Shown: piece by piece, positions 9,684 to 21,800 of the stretch | Numbering within the stretch: the first letter of the stretch is position 1 | Layout: each line of letters starts with the position of its first letter | Source of the DNA: Ceratopteris richardii | Taxonomy: Eukaryota; Streptophyta; Polypodiopsida; Polypodiales; Pteridaceae | DNA: 64,000 nucleotides | Reading direction: 5' to 3' | Assembly: GCA_020310875.1 (NCBI GenBank) | Contig: CM035423.1 | Span: forward strand, 138,599,160-138,663,159 | Notes under the pieces: model-generated | Told to the model about the DNA's origin: nothing | Seen by the model: only the letters and a program-made list of their open reading frames with translations | Database searches by the model: none | Made by a program: the position numbers and the translations under genes

Positions 9684-10290
9684 GGTTAGGAAATGAGATG
9701 CGACCGATGCAACATCTTTACCTTGTATCGGTTTTGTCCAAGATCACCATTTATAAGTGAGAAATCGACCGCAATCGATCCAAGCGATAAGACCCATCGG
9801 ATATTTTTCGTTGGGCCTTGTCACTTACATCGGTCGTGTTTGCACTTGAGGAGGAAGATGAGGTCAAGGTATGTAGTTAAATATATTCTCATGAATTTTA
9901 GGCTTAGGAAATGAGATGCGACTGATGCAACATCTTTAGTTTGTATCAGTTTTTTCCAAGATCTCCATTTAAAGTGTGAGAAATCGATCACGACCGATGC
10001 AAGCAATAAGTCCCATAGGATATTTTTCATTGGGCCTTATCGCTTGCATCGGTCGTGTTTGGACTTGAGGAGGAAGATGAGGTCAAGGTATGTAGTTAAA
10101 TATATTCTCATGAATTTTAGGCTTAGGAAATGAGATGCGACTGATGCAACATCTTTAGCTTGTATCTGTTTTGTCCAAGATCTCCATTTAAAGTGTGAGA
10201 AATCAATCACGACTGATGCAAGCCATAAGGCCCATCGGATATGTTCTCTTGGGCCTTATCGCTTGCATCGATCGTCTTTGGACTTGCATG
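9636..10290 (+). repeat. Tandem array of 218-219 bp units spanning an exon/intron junction
   Basis: The marker TGAGGTCAAG occurs at 9641, 9859 and 10078, giving periods of 218 and 219. Each unit has ATATATTCTCATGAATTTTA, then AAATGAGATGCGAC, a short hairpin (near 9701, 9919, 10138) and a long palindrome (9766-9838, 9989-10057, 10208-10275), then the exon tail GAGGAAGATGAGGTCAAG. In units 1 and 2 that tail is followed by the donor GTATGT. The third unit fades near 10290. Confidence 0.88.
9989..10057. repeat. Palindromic element, best-preserved copy
   Basis: CACGACCGATGCAAGCAATA on the left is the near-perfect inverse of TATCGCTTGCATCGGTCGTG on the right. The inner AAGTCCCA pairs with TGGGCCTT around a loop of about 15 bases. 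As RNA or single-stranded DNA it would form a stem of roughly 27 base pairs. It is representative of the family at 5465, 5666, 7917, 8506, 9766, 10208, 10353 and 10528. Confidence 0.85.
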
Positions 10291-10352
10291 GTGCAATGAC
10301 AGGTAAAGTTTTATCATGTGAAAAACATTGTTTTCTGTGTATAGTTTATCTT

Positions 10353-10420
10353 TCGATAGATGCAAGGGATGAGGCCCATCGGTTATTTCCCGATGGGCCT
10401 TATCGCTTGTATTGATCATG
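10353..10420. repeat. Palindromic element copy K
   Basis: GATGCAAGGGATGAGGCCCA pairs with TGGGCCTTATCGCTTGTATT. The inner part is a perfect inverted repeat, GGCCCATCGG against CCGATGGGCC around TTATTTC. It lies outside the 218 bp array, so the palindrome moves or is kept independently of the tandem unit. Confidence 0.82.
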
Positions 10421-10527
10421 TCTAGGAGTTGCATGCATCATTGATAATAGACATCTGGCTATGTAAGAATTCACTTTCTTCAGCAAATATAACATGTTTC
10501 TAGGTAGTTTGCAAAGAGATATTGATA

Positions 10528-10597
10528 GCGATCGCTGCAAGCAATAATGACCATCTGAATTTCTCTGAAGACCCTAATTGCTTGCATCAGTCGGGTC
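10528..10597. repeat. Palindromic element copy L
   Basis: GCGATCGCTGCAAGCAATAA on the left pairs with TAATTGCTTGCATCAGTCGG on the right. It lies about 95 bases before the next coding-like segment of gene 3. Confidence 0.72.
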
Positions 10598-10690
10598 TCT
10601 TGCTTTTTATCTGTTTGTTTCAAGTTACTTTTCATGACTCCTTAAGTGTGCTTGCACTTCATCTGACCTTGTTTTTCATTTTTACCACAA

Positions 10691-11236
10691 TTAACTATAT
10701 GGGATGAAGACAACTACCTTGGCAAGGGCAAGGGAACAAGAAAAACCATAGATGAGAAAGGAAAAGCAAAGGTGGGTATTCATTCAATTATCCACTATCT
10801 TCCAAAATTGAACCCATACACTTTTTGTGTTATTCACAAGCACTATAGTGAGGAGCCAGACTTTCCATTGTTCTCCTTGAGTACTTTATCAAAATACATG
10901 GGTTTTACTCCAATACCCTTTAATGCTTTCAGAGTTTTGCTGCTTGAAAGACCAGCCGCATTCAGAATTTTTGGATATGCCCCAGGACTCAATGCTTCAA
11001 GGGCAAGGTACTTTCTTTGTTATTCAAGCTATGTAATGGATGTAGGGGTGTCATATGTAAAAATCATTGCTGGATATAGGAGAAAAGAGTTCCTCAGATA
11101 TAGAGGTCATTTGCCAGAGCCAAGCTCTTTAAAGAGAATGACCTCATTTTTTCAAATTCTATTACTCATCAAATGTACATATACAGAAATTTCCCAATGT
11201 GATATAAGACATTGCAAATTTTTTTGGTGTAACTGA
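10691..11236 (+). pseudogene. Gene 3, 3' part: unknown coding-like exon
   Basis: A plus-strand frame is open from at least 10691 to the TAA/TGA near 11234. It reads WDEDNYLGKGKGTRKTIDEK, a Lys/Gly-rich start, then a compact domain-like stretch with SIIHYLPKLNPYTFCVIHKH, LSTLSKYMGFTPIPFNAFRV and AAFRIFGYAPGLNASRARYF. Nothing in it is recognisable to me. Its position after the hairpin-bearing interval and before the convergent gene 4 fits a terminal exon of gene 3, but the acceptor joining it to 9650 is not evident, so it could be a separate gene. Confidence 0.45.
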
Positions 11237-11479
11237 TCCATGTCCTAATATTAATTGTTATTGATCCATGATCTGTTCTCTGGTCAAAGTCATCTGATGG
11301 TTATAGACATATTTCTTTTCAAGGCTTAATACATCATGAAATGTACATACATGACATCTTTATTTCTCAAAGAAATAAAAGACATTGCAAATATTAAAGC
11401 TATGTTTGAAATGTAGTCTTTTTCATTTTGTGATATTGATACATGATGATTTTTTCTGGTGACAGTCATATTCTTCTGA
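11237..11479. other. Spacer between convergent genes 3 and 4
   Basis: AT-rich, holding an imperfect direct repeat: ATCAAATGTACATATACA with GACATTGCAAAT near 11167-11220 recurs as ATGAAATGTACATACATG with GACATTGCAAAT near 11334-11393. It probably contains both 3' ends. No gene is seen. Confidence 0.4.
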
Positions 11480-13647
11480 TCATATTTGGCATGAGGTCCT
11501 TTGTAATTGTCTTCTAAAGAACCAATCAAAAAGCTCTCTGAAGGCATTGCTCTTTGTTACTCCTCCTCCTTTCCTTGTGCACCTAAAGAAGCTTGTCCTT
11601 GCTTAATAATGAGATTTTTCCATGTCTTGGGTGTTCCATATGGCAAGTGGTTCTTATTCTGCAAAGAATTCACCATGCACAAGAAGAATATGCTAGAAGA
11701 GCAGAAGAATTTCATCAGATCTTTATTTCAATTAAAAAATAAATTGAATAAATTATCTTTGGAACTCACCAAGTAGTATGTTATGTCTTTGGCACCCCAT
11801 GCCTCTATGATGGTTTCTATAAGCTCTGTGGTCGCCTTTCTGAAATCTATCACATAACTTTTTGATGTTACCTGTTGCCTCATGATCTTAAAAAAATTAT
11901 CTAGTTTGATCCACACCTCCATTCTCTTTTTTGCTATTTCTAGTTTGCTTTTTACATTATTCGTGACCTCGCAAAATGTTTTCCAACAATTCCACATGGC
12001 ATTTAGTTGCTTGCCATCATGGTTGCCGAAGAATCTCCTTGCTTTTGCACCTCCCATTGAGACATCGTGTAGTACATCACCTGTATTTTGTGAGAGCTTT
12101 GGATCTTTTCTTAGATGAACATCACCACCATGAAATCCCATTTCTGAAAGAAGACATTCACATTTTTTTGTGCACTCATCTGCAAGAGTTGTAGGCCTGA
12201 TAGAATATGCATAATCCAAGTGAAGACGGACCAACTTGTCATTGATTCTGAACTCTGCATGTAGTGTACATATGTGTACATTTGTCAATGCTATTGGAAG
12301 TATGGGATCCCAAATCATTGAAGAAGATGAGTAGTTATGAAGAATAACATTTTGTCTGGAAGGAGCCTCTTCAACCTCAGCTCTAGCAATCCATCCATTT
12401 GTGCCTAGGCTTTGCATGCAGTACAAGCAAGGGTACTTAGAATTTGCTCCCCCACTTATACCAACCATGCATTTGGGCGTCTTTAGGTCTCCACTCAACA
12501 ATTCTCCCGCATGATGCCTTTGGATAACATTTGGAATGTTTGTCTGTGAGAATAACTATTTAAAGGTTTTATGGCTCTCAAATGGAACTTGAGCACAACA
12601 AACCCACCATAACTCCATTTCTGATTGTACTTTGAGAGATGGAGTATCCAATTTCCCAAGGCTATAGTCCAAATCTTTGTTCATCAGTGCAATACTCATT
12701 CTCTCCATCTTTTGATGTTTTTTAAGCTCAGCTCATCAAGTTTGATTACAAATTTCAATAGACCAGAACATTCATGTTCTTTTATATTATAGAACTGAAC
12801 CATGTATGTTTGAAGTTTTATAATATCTATCCATACATTGTTAAATGCATTGTAAGTGAAATTTAACTTTTGTTTTCCTACTTCTTAATGCATCTTACCG
12901 TGAATATGTTTATATTCACCAAATACTGATGTGATCTTTTTATTCAAGCAGAGCCAAAACTTTCCTACATGATGGGGTCTAGGCAATCCAAAACTTTTAA
13001 CTTTTTTAAATTTTAAAAATTCACACCAAACTTTTGAAATTGCTCTATAACCTTTTTTACTCACTCAGACGCTATCACAAATCTTCTGAATTGAGATGGT
13101 TCTAGTAACAGATTCATTTCTGTCATGCATTTTTGGAAAACAAAGCGTTTCAAGCATGTATTTTCATTCAGTTTCAAGAGTCTTAAAACATCATTTTGAC
13201 TCATAATTTCATTACAAAAATATATGCTCTCAAAACTACTCAACATCTTGAAACCTAGCACATTTGTCACATGATCTCTTACAATTTTCATTCTTTTCTT
13301 TTTCTGGCCAGATTTTTCAGTCAAATCTAAAAAAGGTTTTACTCGTTTTGACCGCATTCTCAAACCTATAGGAGTTTCTTTAATTTTATTAAAAGACTCA
13401 AGCTGAGAAGATAAAGTGGATAATTTGCTTTCTAGCTCCCTCATATGTAAATCCTTCTAATGTAGTGTGTTTTGTAGATAGTTTATGTTTTGTACATAAT
13501 TCCTTGAAATATCCCAAAGCCTTGAACAATAGCCTCATGACCCAGCCTCACCATCTCCTACAAATCTAATCAGATCATGAAGATTATGAAAAGGGGGATA
13601 CCTTCCAGTTTGTGGATCAATTGGATGAACAGATCCATGTGTCCATA
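11480..13647 (-). pseudogene. Gene 4, main part: large unknown protein, transposase candidate
   Basis: Reading from 13647 the minus strand continues a frame begun at 26690 (see that entry): THGSVHPIDPQTGRYPPFHN, a stop, more coding, a stop, then a coiled-coil-like start MRELESKLSTLSSQLESFNK at 13444. After frameshifts near 13060 and 12715 come GYRAISKVWCEFLKFKKVKS, NNVWIDIIKLQTYMVQFYNI, VQSEMELWWVCCAQVPFESH, then from 12501 LSGDLKTPKCMVGISGGANS with the Cys pair CLYC and a long open stretch to ITYYL at 11770. A 77 bp intron (donor GTGAGT, acceptor CTTCTAG) joins to 11692, HILLVHGEFFAE, and ends near 11480 in NAFRELFDWFFRRQL. The GDLK...CxxC and HILxxH arrangement resembles a widespread class of uncharacterised, transposon-associated proteins, but I cannot assign a Pfam family. 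About five stops and two frameshifts make it dead. Confidence 0.55.
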
Positions 13648-15877
13648 TGTTAGCTCATGATCTGGTTGATTTTATGCACTAATATGCTTTTGTTGTGTAG
13701 AATATATGTTTGACTTCAGGTACTTGAAGAGTTGATTAGATGATTGATGAGAAGTATTTGGAGGTAACACGACAACTGTTTGGTCGACGAGATGGGCTAC
13801 CTCATGAGCAAAGAATGTCAAGAAAAATAGCTTTCTCCTCTTCGTGGGTGACTCTTGGTTGATATGTTCAAAGCAGAGTTATGTAGCAGCTTCTGGCTAT
13901 TTAAAAAAAAAAAAAAATTCATGTTGGCTAAGAAATTATTGCAAATGTTATGATTGATGCTCGTGTCACTGCAAAAATATCACTTTGTACAATTGATGGG
14001 TAGGGCTGCATCACATATAACATTGAAATGGTTCTTACGATTTAATTTGGCAGATGTAATATACCCCAAAATTCCGTTGCATTTTGTTTTTGGTCAGCTC
14101 TGAAAAAAGGGATGGAGTAAGGAAGTTGTTTGTACCCGTAGGGTTGGGACAAAAACAGTTTTTTTCTCTTTGTTCTTTGGGAGTATGCAGGACAACAAAA
14201 AAGGGGTTTCTTTTTCGCATGCGGGAAAGGAAGGAGGAGGGTGCTGCTTTTTGGGGGATTCTATCTACGGAGGAGAGGAGCTGCTGATTTGAAGGGGCTA
14301 TCCTCAATGGTCCCTCTCGGAATTCAAAAGGGAGGAGGGCAGAAGTCTACTTGATTATTATCCCACTCCTTCCGGGTGCAGAAAAAGGGGGGGGGGGGAT
14401 TCTGGGGGCTATCGGTCTTTTTCTTGCTGGGAGTCGGGCGGTGTTCGAGGCAGCTGAGAAGAGGGAGGTTTTGTGGGTTTGTTGTTCAGCAGCCCAGGTG
14501 CTATGAAGGGGGGAAGAACTTGCTTGGCTGGAGTTGTTGGGGAAGTCATCTCCTATGCTCAGACAGAGGACAACAGTGAGGGGGAAGGAGCGCAACAGCT
14601 CGGAACTAAGGAAGGAGCTGATTTCAATTGACTGAGGAATAGGCTACGAATACATCAAAAGAGAGGATTGGAAAGAGAGCGCCATCAGAGATTCGACATC
14701 TTTTTTGGAGTTTGGGTGCAACTGGCAAATCGTTGACAGTAGAAATGTGGGAGGGGGTTCGAAGATTTGGAGATGGAGGTAAATCCTGCTTATAGATGTG
14801 TTGGATGCACTTCTGCACTATAAGTTTTGTAAATAATCATTCAAGTTGATAGACGAGTTCTTAGCAAGTGGCAATAGATTGGTTTACTATCATATAATTT
14901 GTATGCCTCAGTGCGATGCATCTGCTAACTCCATTGTGTACTGTATCGATTATGAAGTCTGTGAGGTCACTATTGTTGGTAGTAATAGTTAACGATTGCA
15001 CTTGGAGTTCGAGTGTTGCATGTTTGGGACGTCTGTGTAAGACTTGCAGTTGCTACATCGTTTAGCACTTCATAGCAATGTGTGCATTTCATTGTGGTCG
15101 TTATGTTGTGGTCTACAAATGCATGGATGCAATGATTGCATCATCTTGTTTACATACGCCTTTTTGCATGTTTATGGAAGAGAGTTTTCATGCTTGAATG
15201 TTTAGGTGGGTGTATGAGAGTAGGTCTCCATGTGCAATCCGCTTATGTTGTATACAACCGTACGTAAGGAGAGAAGTGTTTGAATATGAAGGAGTATGTC
15301 GATTGATTGTGGGAGAAAAGGAGAGAACTAGGTGAGATAGTATAAGAATGTGTGCAAGGAGTAAAGACGAAGACTGAAGAGTGAGTTTGTTAGTGTATGA
15401 GAGTGAGGGGAAATGTGCAAAGGTGTGATTGTCGAGTGTGAGATCTATAGAGTAAGTGGAAAAAAGTGTGTAAAGAGGTGGTCTCCGAGAGCGAGATAGA
15501 GATAAGGAGTGGTTAGGCATAGAAAAAAAATTTTATCACATGCAAGATTGAGCTCCTCAGTCTTAGTTATATTTGTGTGTGTGCAAAAGAGAGTGAGTGG
15601 GAGAAGGAAGTTAGGAGTAAGAGAGTATAAGAGATAGGGAGAGAATGTGCAACCAAGGGGAACAAGAATGCATAAGTAAGGGAAGGGTGCAACTGCGAGA
15701 GTCAATCATTGTAATGGGTTCTTGGTTGTATATGTACTCGGGTTTCTAGTCCACCTCCTTCCACATGTACATCCGAGGATTAATCAGGTGACTTCGAGAG
15801 AGAAAAGTGGACCGATTTTGAACGATTCAAGCCAACCATATATATCTGTACCTTTTCATTGGGCTTAGGATCTAACA
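13648..15877 (+). repeat. G1 5' LTR
   Basis: It runs from TGTTAGCTCATGATCTGG to GGATCTAACA, with TGTTAG/CTAACA terminal inverted bases. It is 2,230 bp and differs from the 3' LTR at scattered single bases. One conspicuous difference is a run of A at 13903-13917 where the 3' LTR has a run of T (24353-24366). A G-run lies at about 14386-14398. The open frames inside are incidental. Confidence 0.95.
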
Positions 15878-15879
15878 TT

Positions 15880-15897
15880 TGGCGATCCTACTGGGGA
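15880..15897 (+). other. G1 primer-binding site
   Basis: TGGCGATCCTACTGGGGA begins two bases after the LTR end. The TGGCG...GGGGA frame resembles tRNA-primed sites of plant Tat/Athila-type elements; the exact tRNA is not identified here. Confidence 0.7.
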
Positions 15898-16129
15898 TCC
15901 CTAAAGAGGACATATTTGAGAGCAATTTTAGACTCAGAATAAAAGAAAGTGGCGTAGTATAAGTTAGTTGAATAGAACTTAGGTCTGTGTAAGACATTTT
16001 CCCTAGGACCGCAGGGGAAATCATTTTGGTGTGTTTGTCGGGAATAGCTTGGCACGTCTCTATAAGAGAGTGCCATAGGTTCGCCTAGCGCCACATGTTT
16101 TCCGAGCTTGCGGACTCCAGATCTAGTAC

Positions 16130-18330
16130 ATGAGTGAGGGGAGCTCATCCTCAGGAGCAACACAAACTCAAAGAGAGGAACGCGCTCAGAGAAGAGCCTT
16201 TGAAAGAGAAAGGAAGAGGTGGGAATCGCAAGTTGGGTCAACCTCGACTGGCTCGAAGAAATCTGCCAAAAACGTGTACTCCCGTAGGAGAGTCGCGAAT
16301 CAAGTGCGGAAGTTTGAAGGAGGGATCCTAAGGCCACGTGCGCTAAATTTCTAGGATCGAAGTGATATTGACATCACACCTCTTTTTGAAATGGCTCAGT
16401 GGATTTCAATTCATTTGGGGGACTTTATCAAGTTCTCAGGTGCTTGGGACGAGGATCCTGATAGTTTTATCTAGCTGTTTGAGGTTACTTGTGAGGCCAA
16501 TGAGGTAGTTGACCAGGGTCAAAGATTGAGAATTTTTCCGGCTATTCTCCGTGATGAGGCAGCCAATTGGTATGGGAATCTGACACCACAAGAGCGTGGA
16601 ACTTATCAAATGCTCAAGGAAGCCTTCTTGGCAAAGTTTCGACGACAAGGCTTCCAAGATAGATTGGCACAACACATGGATTACCTGCGACAGGGAGTCA
16701 ATGAAAGCATCGATAACTACATTCAGAGAATGGAAACTTTGGTAAGGAAGATGGGCGCGAATGCCCCGAACGATGAGACATTGAAGAGAAGATTCATCGC
16801 GGGATTGAGAGATCCTACGGCACAGCAGCATATCAGCCTGACAAGACCTGCAACTTTAATGGATGCTAAGGAATAAGCAAGGCTTTGGGAAGAAGTACAA
16901 TTATGTCAACAAAGGAAGATGGAACTCTTATACGAGCCAATGGGAGGCCCAGGAAACATACCGATGAAAGATCCTAGCCAAGGAAGTCCCGCATTGACGA
17001 CCCCAGCTTTTGTAGCTGCCACTAGCACGCCAGGCGAGGTAAAGCCTGCGCTAACTGAAGAACGAATATTGGAGTTGGTCACACAAGCTATAAAACCTGC
17101 CACAATGACCCAGGAAACATACACAGTAAAACCAGAGGTAACTACAAACCCCAACCAAGTGTTTAGATCGAATATATGGTGTGGAAAGTGCCATGCTTAC
17201 AGCCATTTGGCTTCAGAATGCCCTACAGTCTCGAGAGTATTCACAGATAGATCACCACCTAGAATGCGTTGTACTTTTTGTGGAAGAACAAATCACACGG
17301 AGGACCGATGTTACAACAAGAGAGCCTATGAAGAGAGGACCATGAAATCGGGAGATACAAGAGAAAGATCCTACACGGGATTGCCCGCTCAAAGTGTCCC
17401 ACCTACATCTCGTTGGGAAAACAGACCGACTTATGGATATGGTGCTCAAGGTCAGGGAGGAGACGCACATGACCAAAGAAGAGATGGTCCAATCCAGTGC
17501 TGGAGATGTCATGGCTTGGCCACACTCAATCTAGATGTCCAAACGAAAAGAAACCAGTTGATTATACCCCGCTATGTAGGTACTGTAGTGGAGAGGACCA
17601 CTTTGATGAAGATTGTCCAAAACGAAGAGTTGCTGCCAGCAAGGAAAAAGGACCAGTAGGATCATCGAATTATGTTGATACTCAGATGCATTCCACATCG
17701 AGAGCTCAAGAGCACGTTCCTACGATCGGAGTAGTGTTCAAGACACCGAACCCTCAAGAAGGCTCTAGCTCGTCAATGCATTTTGTGGATGCTTACCCAG
17801 CCAAGAAACCGCATAAAGAGCCCACTGTGGCAGTAGTCACAAGAACTCAAGAGTATTTGAAGAAAAATCCAGAAGACGAAAGCGAAAAATCTAGCCAAGA
17901 GAAAATGCCCGAACATGGAGAGGTAGAGAACCAAGTTGGAGGATTTGCTGAACAACAAGAGTTTGAGGAGGGGGAAGAAATTGAGATCCTTCCACTAGTG
18001 ACCAAGGAGTTTGTGCCATGCATAGCACCATTCCCTGAAAGATTAAGGGCTCCAAAATGTAGGAAGGAAAGACAGAGTTTGGAGGAAGTGGACATTGTAA
18101 AGTTGCTCGCTGACACGGAAGTCACGCTAGACATTGGCACATTGCTAAAATGTTCACCTGCTTATAGGAAACAATTCTTCAACAAATATATTAAGAAGCC
18201 GAGGAAAGCTCGAGATAAAAAGAGACAAGATAAAGATGTCCAAGGGATCATTCAAAGTATTACGACGCAAATTGATTCGAATGCTCCAGCTGTGACAGTC
18301 GAGATTAAAGGGTATGCAGTCCCTGGTGCT
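16130..18330 (+). pseudogene. G1 gag with four CCHC zinc knuckles
   Basis: The ATG at 16130 opens a Ser/Arg-rich start; the same frame runs through TAG 16352, TAG 16472 and TAA 16874 to about 17512, with the retrotransposon gag domain at 16530-16880 (DEAANWYGNLTPQERGTYQM, LRQGVNESIDNYIQRM). Four knuckles follow: CGKCHAYSHLASEC, CTFCGRTNHTEDRC, CWRCHGL(G)HTQSRC and CRYCSGEDHFDEDC. A one-base loss inside the third shifts the frame, which is then open to 18330 through a charged region. Gag packages genomic RNA in cytoplasmic particles. Most plant gypsy gags carry one knuckle, so four is unusual. Confidence 0.88.
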
Positions 18331-18333
18331 TAG

Positions 18334-18633
18334 TTAGATAGTGGAGTCGCAGTCAACCTTATGACTGAATTCATGATGAAAGCTTTGGGCCTCAACCACA
18401 TGGAAGAAACTCCGATGTCCTTGAGAATGGCAGATCAAACACAAGTGAAGCCTGCGGGTCTTTTGAAGAATGTAAGCACGGTTGTGGGCGGTCTAGAGTT
18501 TAAAGTTGATTATCTGATAGTAAGACCAAGGACCTCAGAGGCTACCTGCTCGATCTTACTTGGACGGCCATGGCTGGTGCAAGTCGAATGTGTGCATGAT
18601 TGGCGCACAGGATTTATCACAATTAAGGGCTGA
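18334..18633 (+). pseudogene. G1 aspartic protease
   Basis: Directly after a TAG at 18331 the same frame reads LDSGVAVNLM, the retroviral-type protease active site with Asp preserved, then SILLGRPWL, the conserved flap and C-terminal ILGRPWL element of plant gypsy proteases, ending at a TGA near 18633. It would cleave the gag-pol polyprotein. A frameshift follows before the RT frame. Confidence 0.85.
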
Positions 18634-18877
18634 TCGAATACAACTTCAAGTGTCTCCAAACTTGACCGGCAAGAGATCGACAACAGCTGAGGAAAGGGAG
18701 CAGAAAGCAAAGGAAAAGGTTAGACAAGAAATGGCGCGGGTAAGATTTGCCTTGCGCACAGAGACTTCTAAGGACCTTTCACAGGATGGATTTAATCTGC
18801 AATTGGCCAACCTCCAACATGCAAAAGTGGGCGAGTACAAAGATCCACTATGTTACAAGGATGACTTAGACTAGGAG

Positions 18878-21800
18878 TTGCTAGGATGGTTGACACATAC
18901 AAGTGAATTTGAGTGCTACATGTTGAGTATAGACACAAAGGAAAGCAAAGGTACCCAATCCCTGGAGAAGGGAACTTCAAAAGATGAATCAAAGCTGGAG
19001 TTAGCTTCAACAATGGAAGTACAACAGTTGAGAGAAAGGGTTACAGTGCTAGAAGCAGAACTTCTAAGGAGAAGTCGAGAATTGGAAAAGGAAGCGAAGA
19101 GTAAGACTAAAGTGTCGGAAGCCATTGCAAAAGCTGAACTCAAGAAATTGGGTCCAATCGAAACAGAACAAAACAATGATTTATTGGCCAACCATGCACG
19201 CGTGATCGGAGAGCACGTTCCAATCACAGCGTCATCAAGGAATAAGGAATATTCGCGAGAAGCTCAGGTAGAAAAATGGGAAGTTTTTCCAGAAAAGTTC
19301 TTGAGCGTGGGGTCAGAGCTACCAGACGGAGTACGAGATTGCATTAAATTGGCACTCAAGAATTTCAGCAAGGCCGTTGCATGGTCATACAGTGATCTGA
19401 GAGGAATTGATCCCCGAATCTGCCAACATTATATAGATTTGGAAGAAGGTACCCGACCAATATGTCAACGAATCAGGCGCACAAATCCAGTCTACTCGGA
19501 ATTGATCAAGCTGGAATTGACTAAATTATTGGAAGCAGGATTCATATATCCCATCGCATCCAGCGAATGGGTATCACCAATTGTAGTTGTTTCGAAGAAA
19601 AATAAGAAAATCCATATTTGCATAGATTACCGTAAGTTGAACGAGCGCACAAAGAAGGATCACTTCCCCTTGCCGTTTACTGATCAAATCTTGGACAGAG
19701 TGGTTGGCCATAAATTGTACTCATTTTTGGATGGTTTCAGTGGGTACAACCAGATCCAAATCCATGAAGAGGATCAATCAAAAACTACTTTCACGACAGA
19801 ATGGGGTACGTATGCATATCGTGTGATGCCATTTGGATTATGCAATGCACCAGCCACATTCCAGAGGGCAATGATAGCTGCATATCAAGACTATTTGCAG
19901 GATTGGATGGAGATATTCGTCGATGATTTTGCAATCAGAGGCAATGATGAAAACATGATGGAGAGGATCGAAGCTATTTTAAGAAGAAGCATTGAAAAAG
20001 GCATCGCATTAAATCCTGAAAAGTGTACATTTGGAGTACAAAGAGGATTGCTCTTGGGACATGTTATTTCCGAAAAAGGGATTGCGGTTGACGAGGATAA
20101 AGTAGAAAAAATCGGACAACTTCCACCTCCTCAAAACTTGCGGCAACTCAGAGGATTCTTGGGGCATGCTAATTATTATCGACGATTTATATTAAATTTT
20201 GCATCAATAGCAGCACCACTGACGAATCTTTTGAGGAAAGACCAACAATATCAATGGACTGGAGAGTGTCAAGTTGCATTCGACTTGATCAAAGAGAGAT
20301 TGATAAATGCACCGATTTTGGTAGCACCCGATTGGACAAAAGAATTTCATGTGCATACAGATGCGTCTCATACTACGGTTGGAGCAATGCTATGCCAAGC
20401 CGATGAAAAGAAGTTGGACCACCCTATTTATTACACAAGTCGCAACTTGAATAGCACTGAGAGGAACTACACGACTACAGAGAAGGAATGCCTTTCGATG
20501 ATCTTTACCGTAAACAAGTATCGGCATTACCTGATCGAAAAGCATTTCACGTTTTATGTGGATCATGAAGCCCTAAAGTATATCATTAATAAACCTGAGC
20601 TATCAGGGCGATTGATGAGGTGGATGCTACTCCTACAAGAATTCCAATTCACAGTGGTAACCAAACCAGGCAAAGCGCACATATTGGCCGACCATTTATC
20701 TCGAATTATTAATGAGGAGCCAATCTCTGGTGTGCCCGATGATGCTCCTGATGGGCATCTATTCCAGGTTGATGCTAAAGTACCTTGGTATGCCGACTTG
20801 GTGAATTTCTTGTGCACCACTAAATATCCGCCAGGAGCAAGCAAGAGAGAGAAGCAAAAACTATTAGCACTGGCAAAACACCATAGCATCATTGGGGGGC
20901 AGCTCTATCGATATTTTGTACATGAAAGCATTTATCGGAGGTGTCTCGAGGAAGAAGAAGCAGCCCTAGTTTTGAGGGCATTGCATGATGAACCCTGCGG
21001 TGGGTATTTTGCTGGTGAGCTGACGGCAAGAAAGATCTTATTGGCCGGGTATTGGTGGCCAACGCTATTCAAAGACTCTCATACATACTGCAAGAAATGC
21101 GACAAATGCCAAAGAATGGGCAAACCAACGTTAGCACATGCTGCTCCTCTTATGCCTGTGTTGGCTCTTAAGCCTTTTGAAAAATGGGGAATTGATTTTG
21201 TGGGGCCTATTGATCCTCCCTCCAGACGTAGATCCAATAGGTATATCCTGGTCTGTACTGACTATGTTACCAAGTGGGTAGAGGCTAAAGCTCTGAAGAC
21301 TGACCGAGCTGTTGATGTAGCTAAATTTTTGTATGAACAAATTATCACCCGATTCGAATGCCCGTTGGAGATAGTGAGTGATAGAGGAATGCACTTTGTC
21401 AACGAACTGATCGAAGAATTAATGGAATTATATAAGATCAAACATAGAAAAAGCACTCCATATTACCCGAGGGCAAATGGACAAGTGGAGGTCACCAACA
21501 AGGTTCTTGAACAGATTCTGACAAAGACAGTAGCTGTGCATAGGCGAGACTGGGATGAGAGACTTTTGGAAGCTTTGTGGGCGTATAGAACATCCTACCG
21601 CGTGACGACAAAGAGCACTCCGTTCTCCCTAGTATATGGCAAGGAAGCCATCTTTCCCATCAAAAAGAAGTTCTGACATTAAGAGTGGCCATTGAGGCCA
21701 GGATGGGAGAGGAAGAGTCATTGAAGGAAAGGTACATACAATTGGTCAAGCTAGAAGAAAAGAGACTCATTGCACAGCAAAGTCTGGAGCTATTCAGAGA

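Noticed and set aside
9700..10600. CRISPR-like array from regularly repeated palindromes
   Set aside because: Units are 218 bp with no unique spacers, the sequence is plant nuclear, and no cas-like genes exist; it is a tandem duplication containing hairpins.
14035..15705. Several open frames inside the G1 LTR, repeated at 24486-26169
   Set aside because: They lie in LTR sequence, on both strands, overlap one another and show no protein motif; their duplication only reflects the two LTRs.
16436..21456. Minus-strand open frames opposite G1 gag-pol
   Set aside because: Shadows of well-supported plus-strand domains; no motif on the minus strand.
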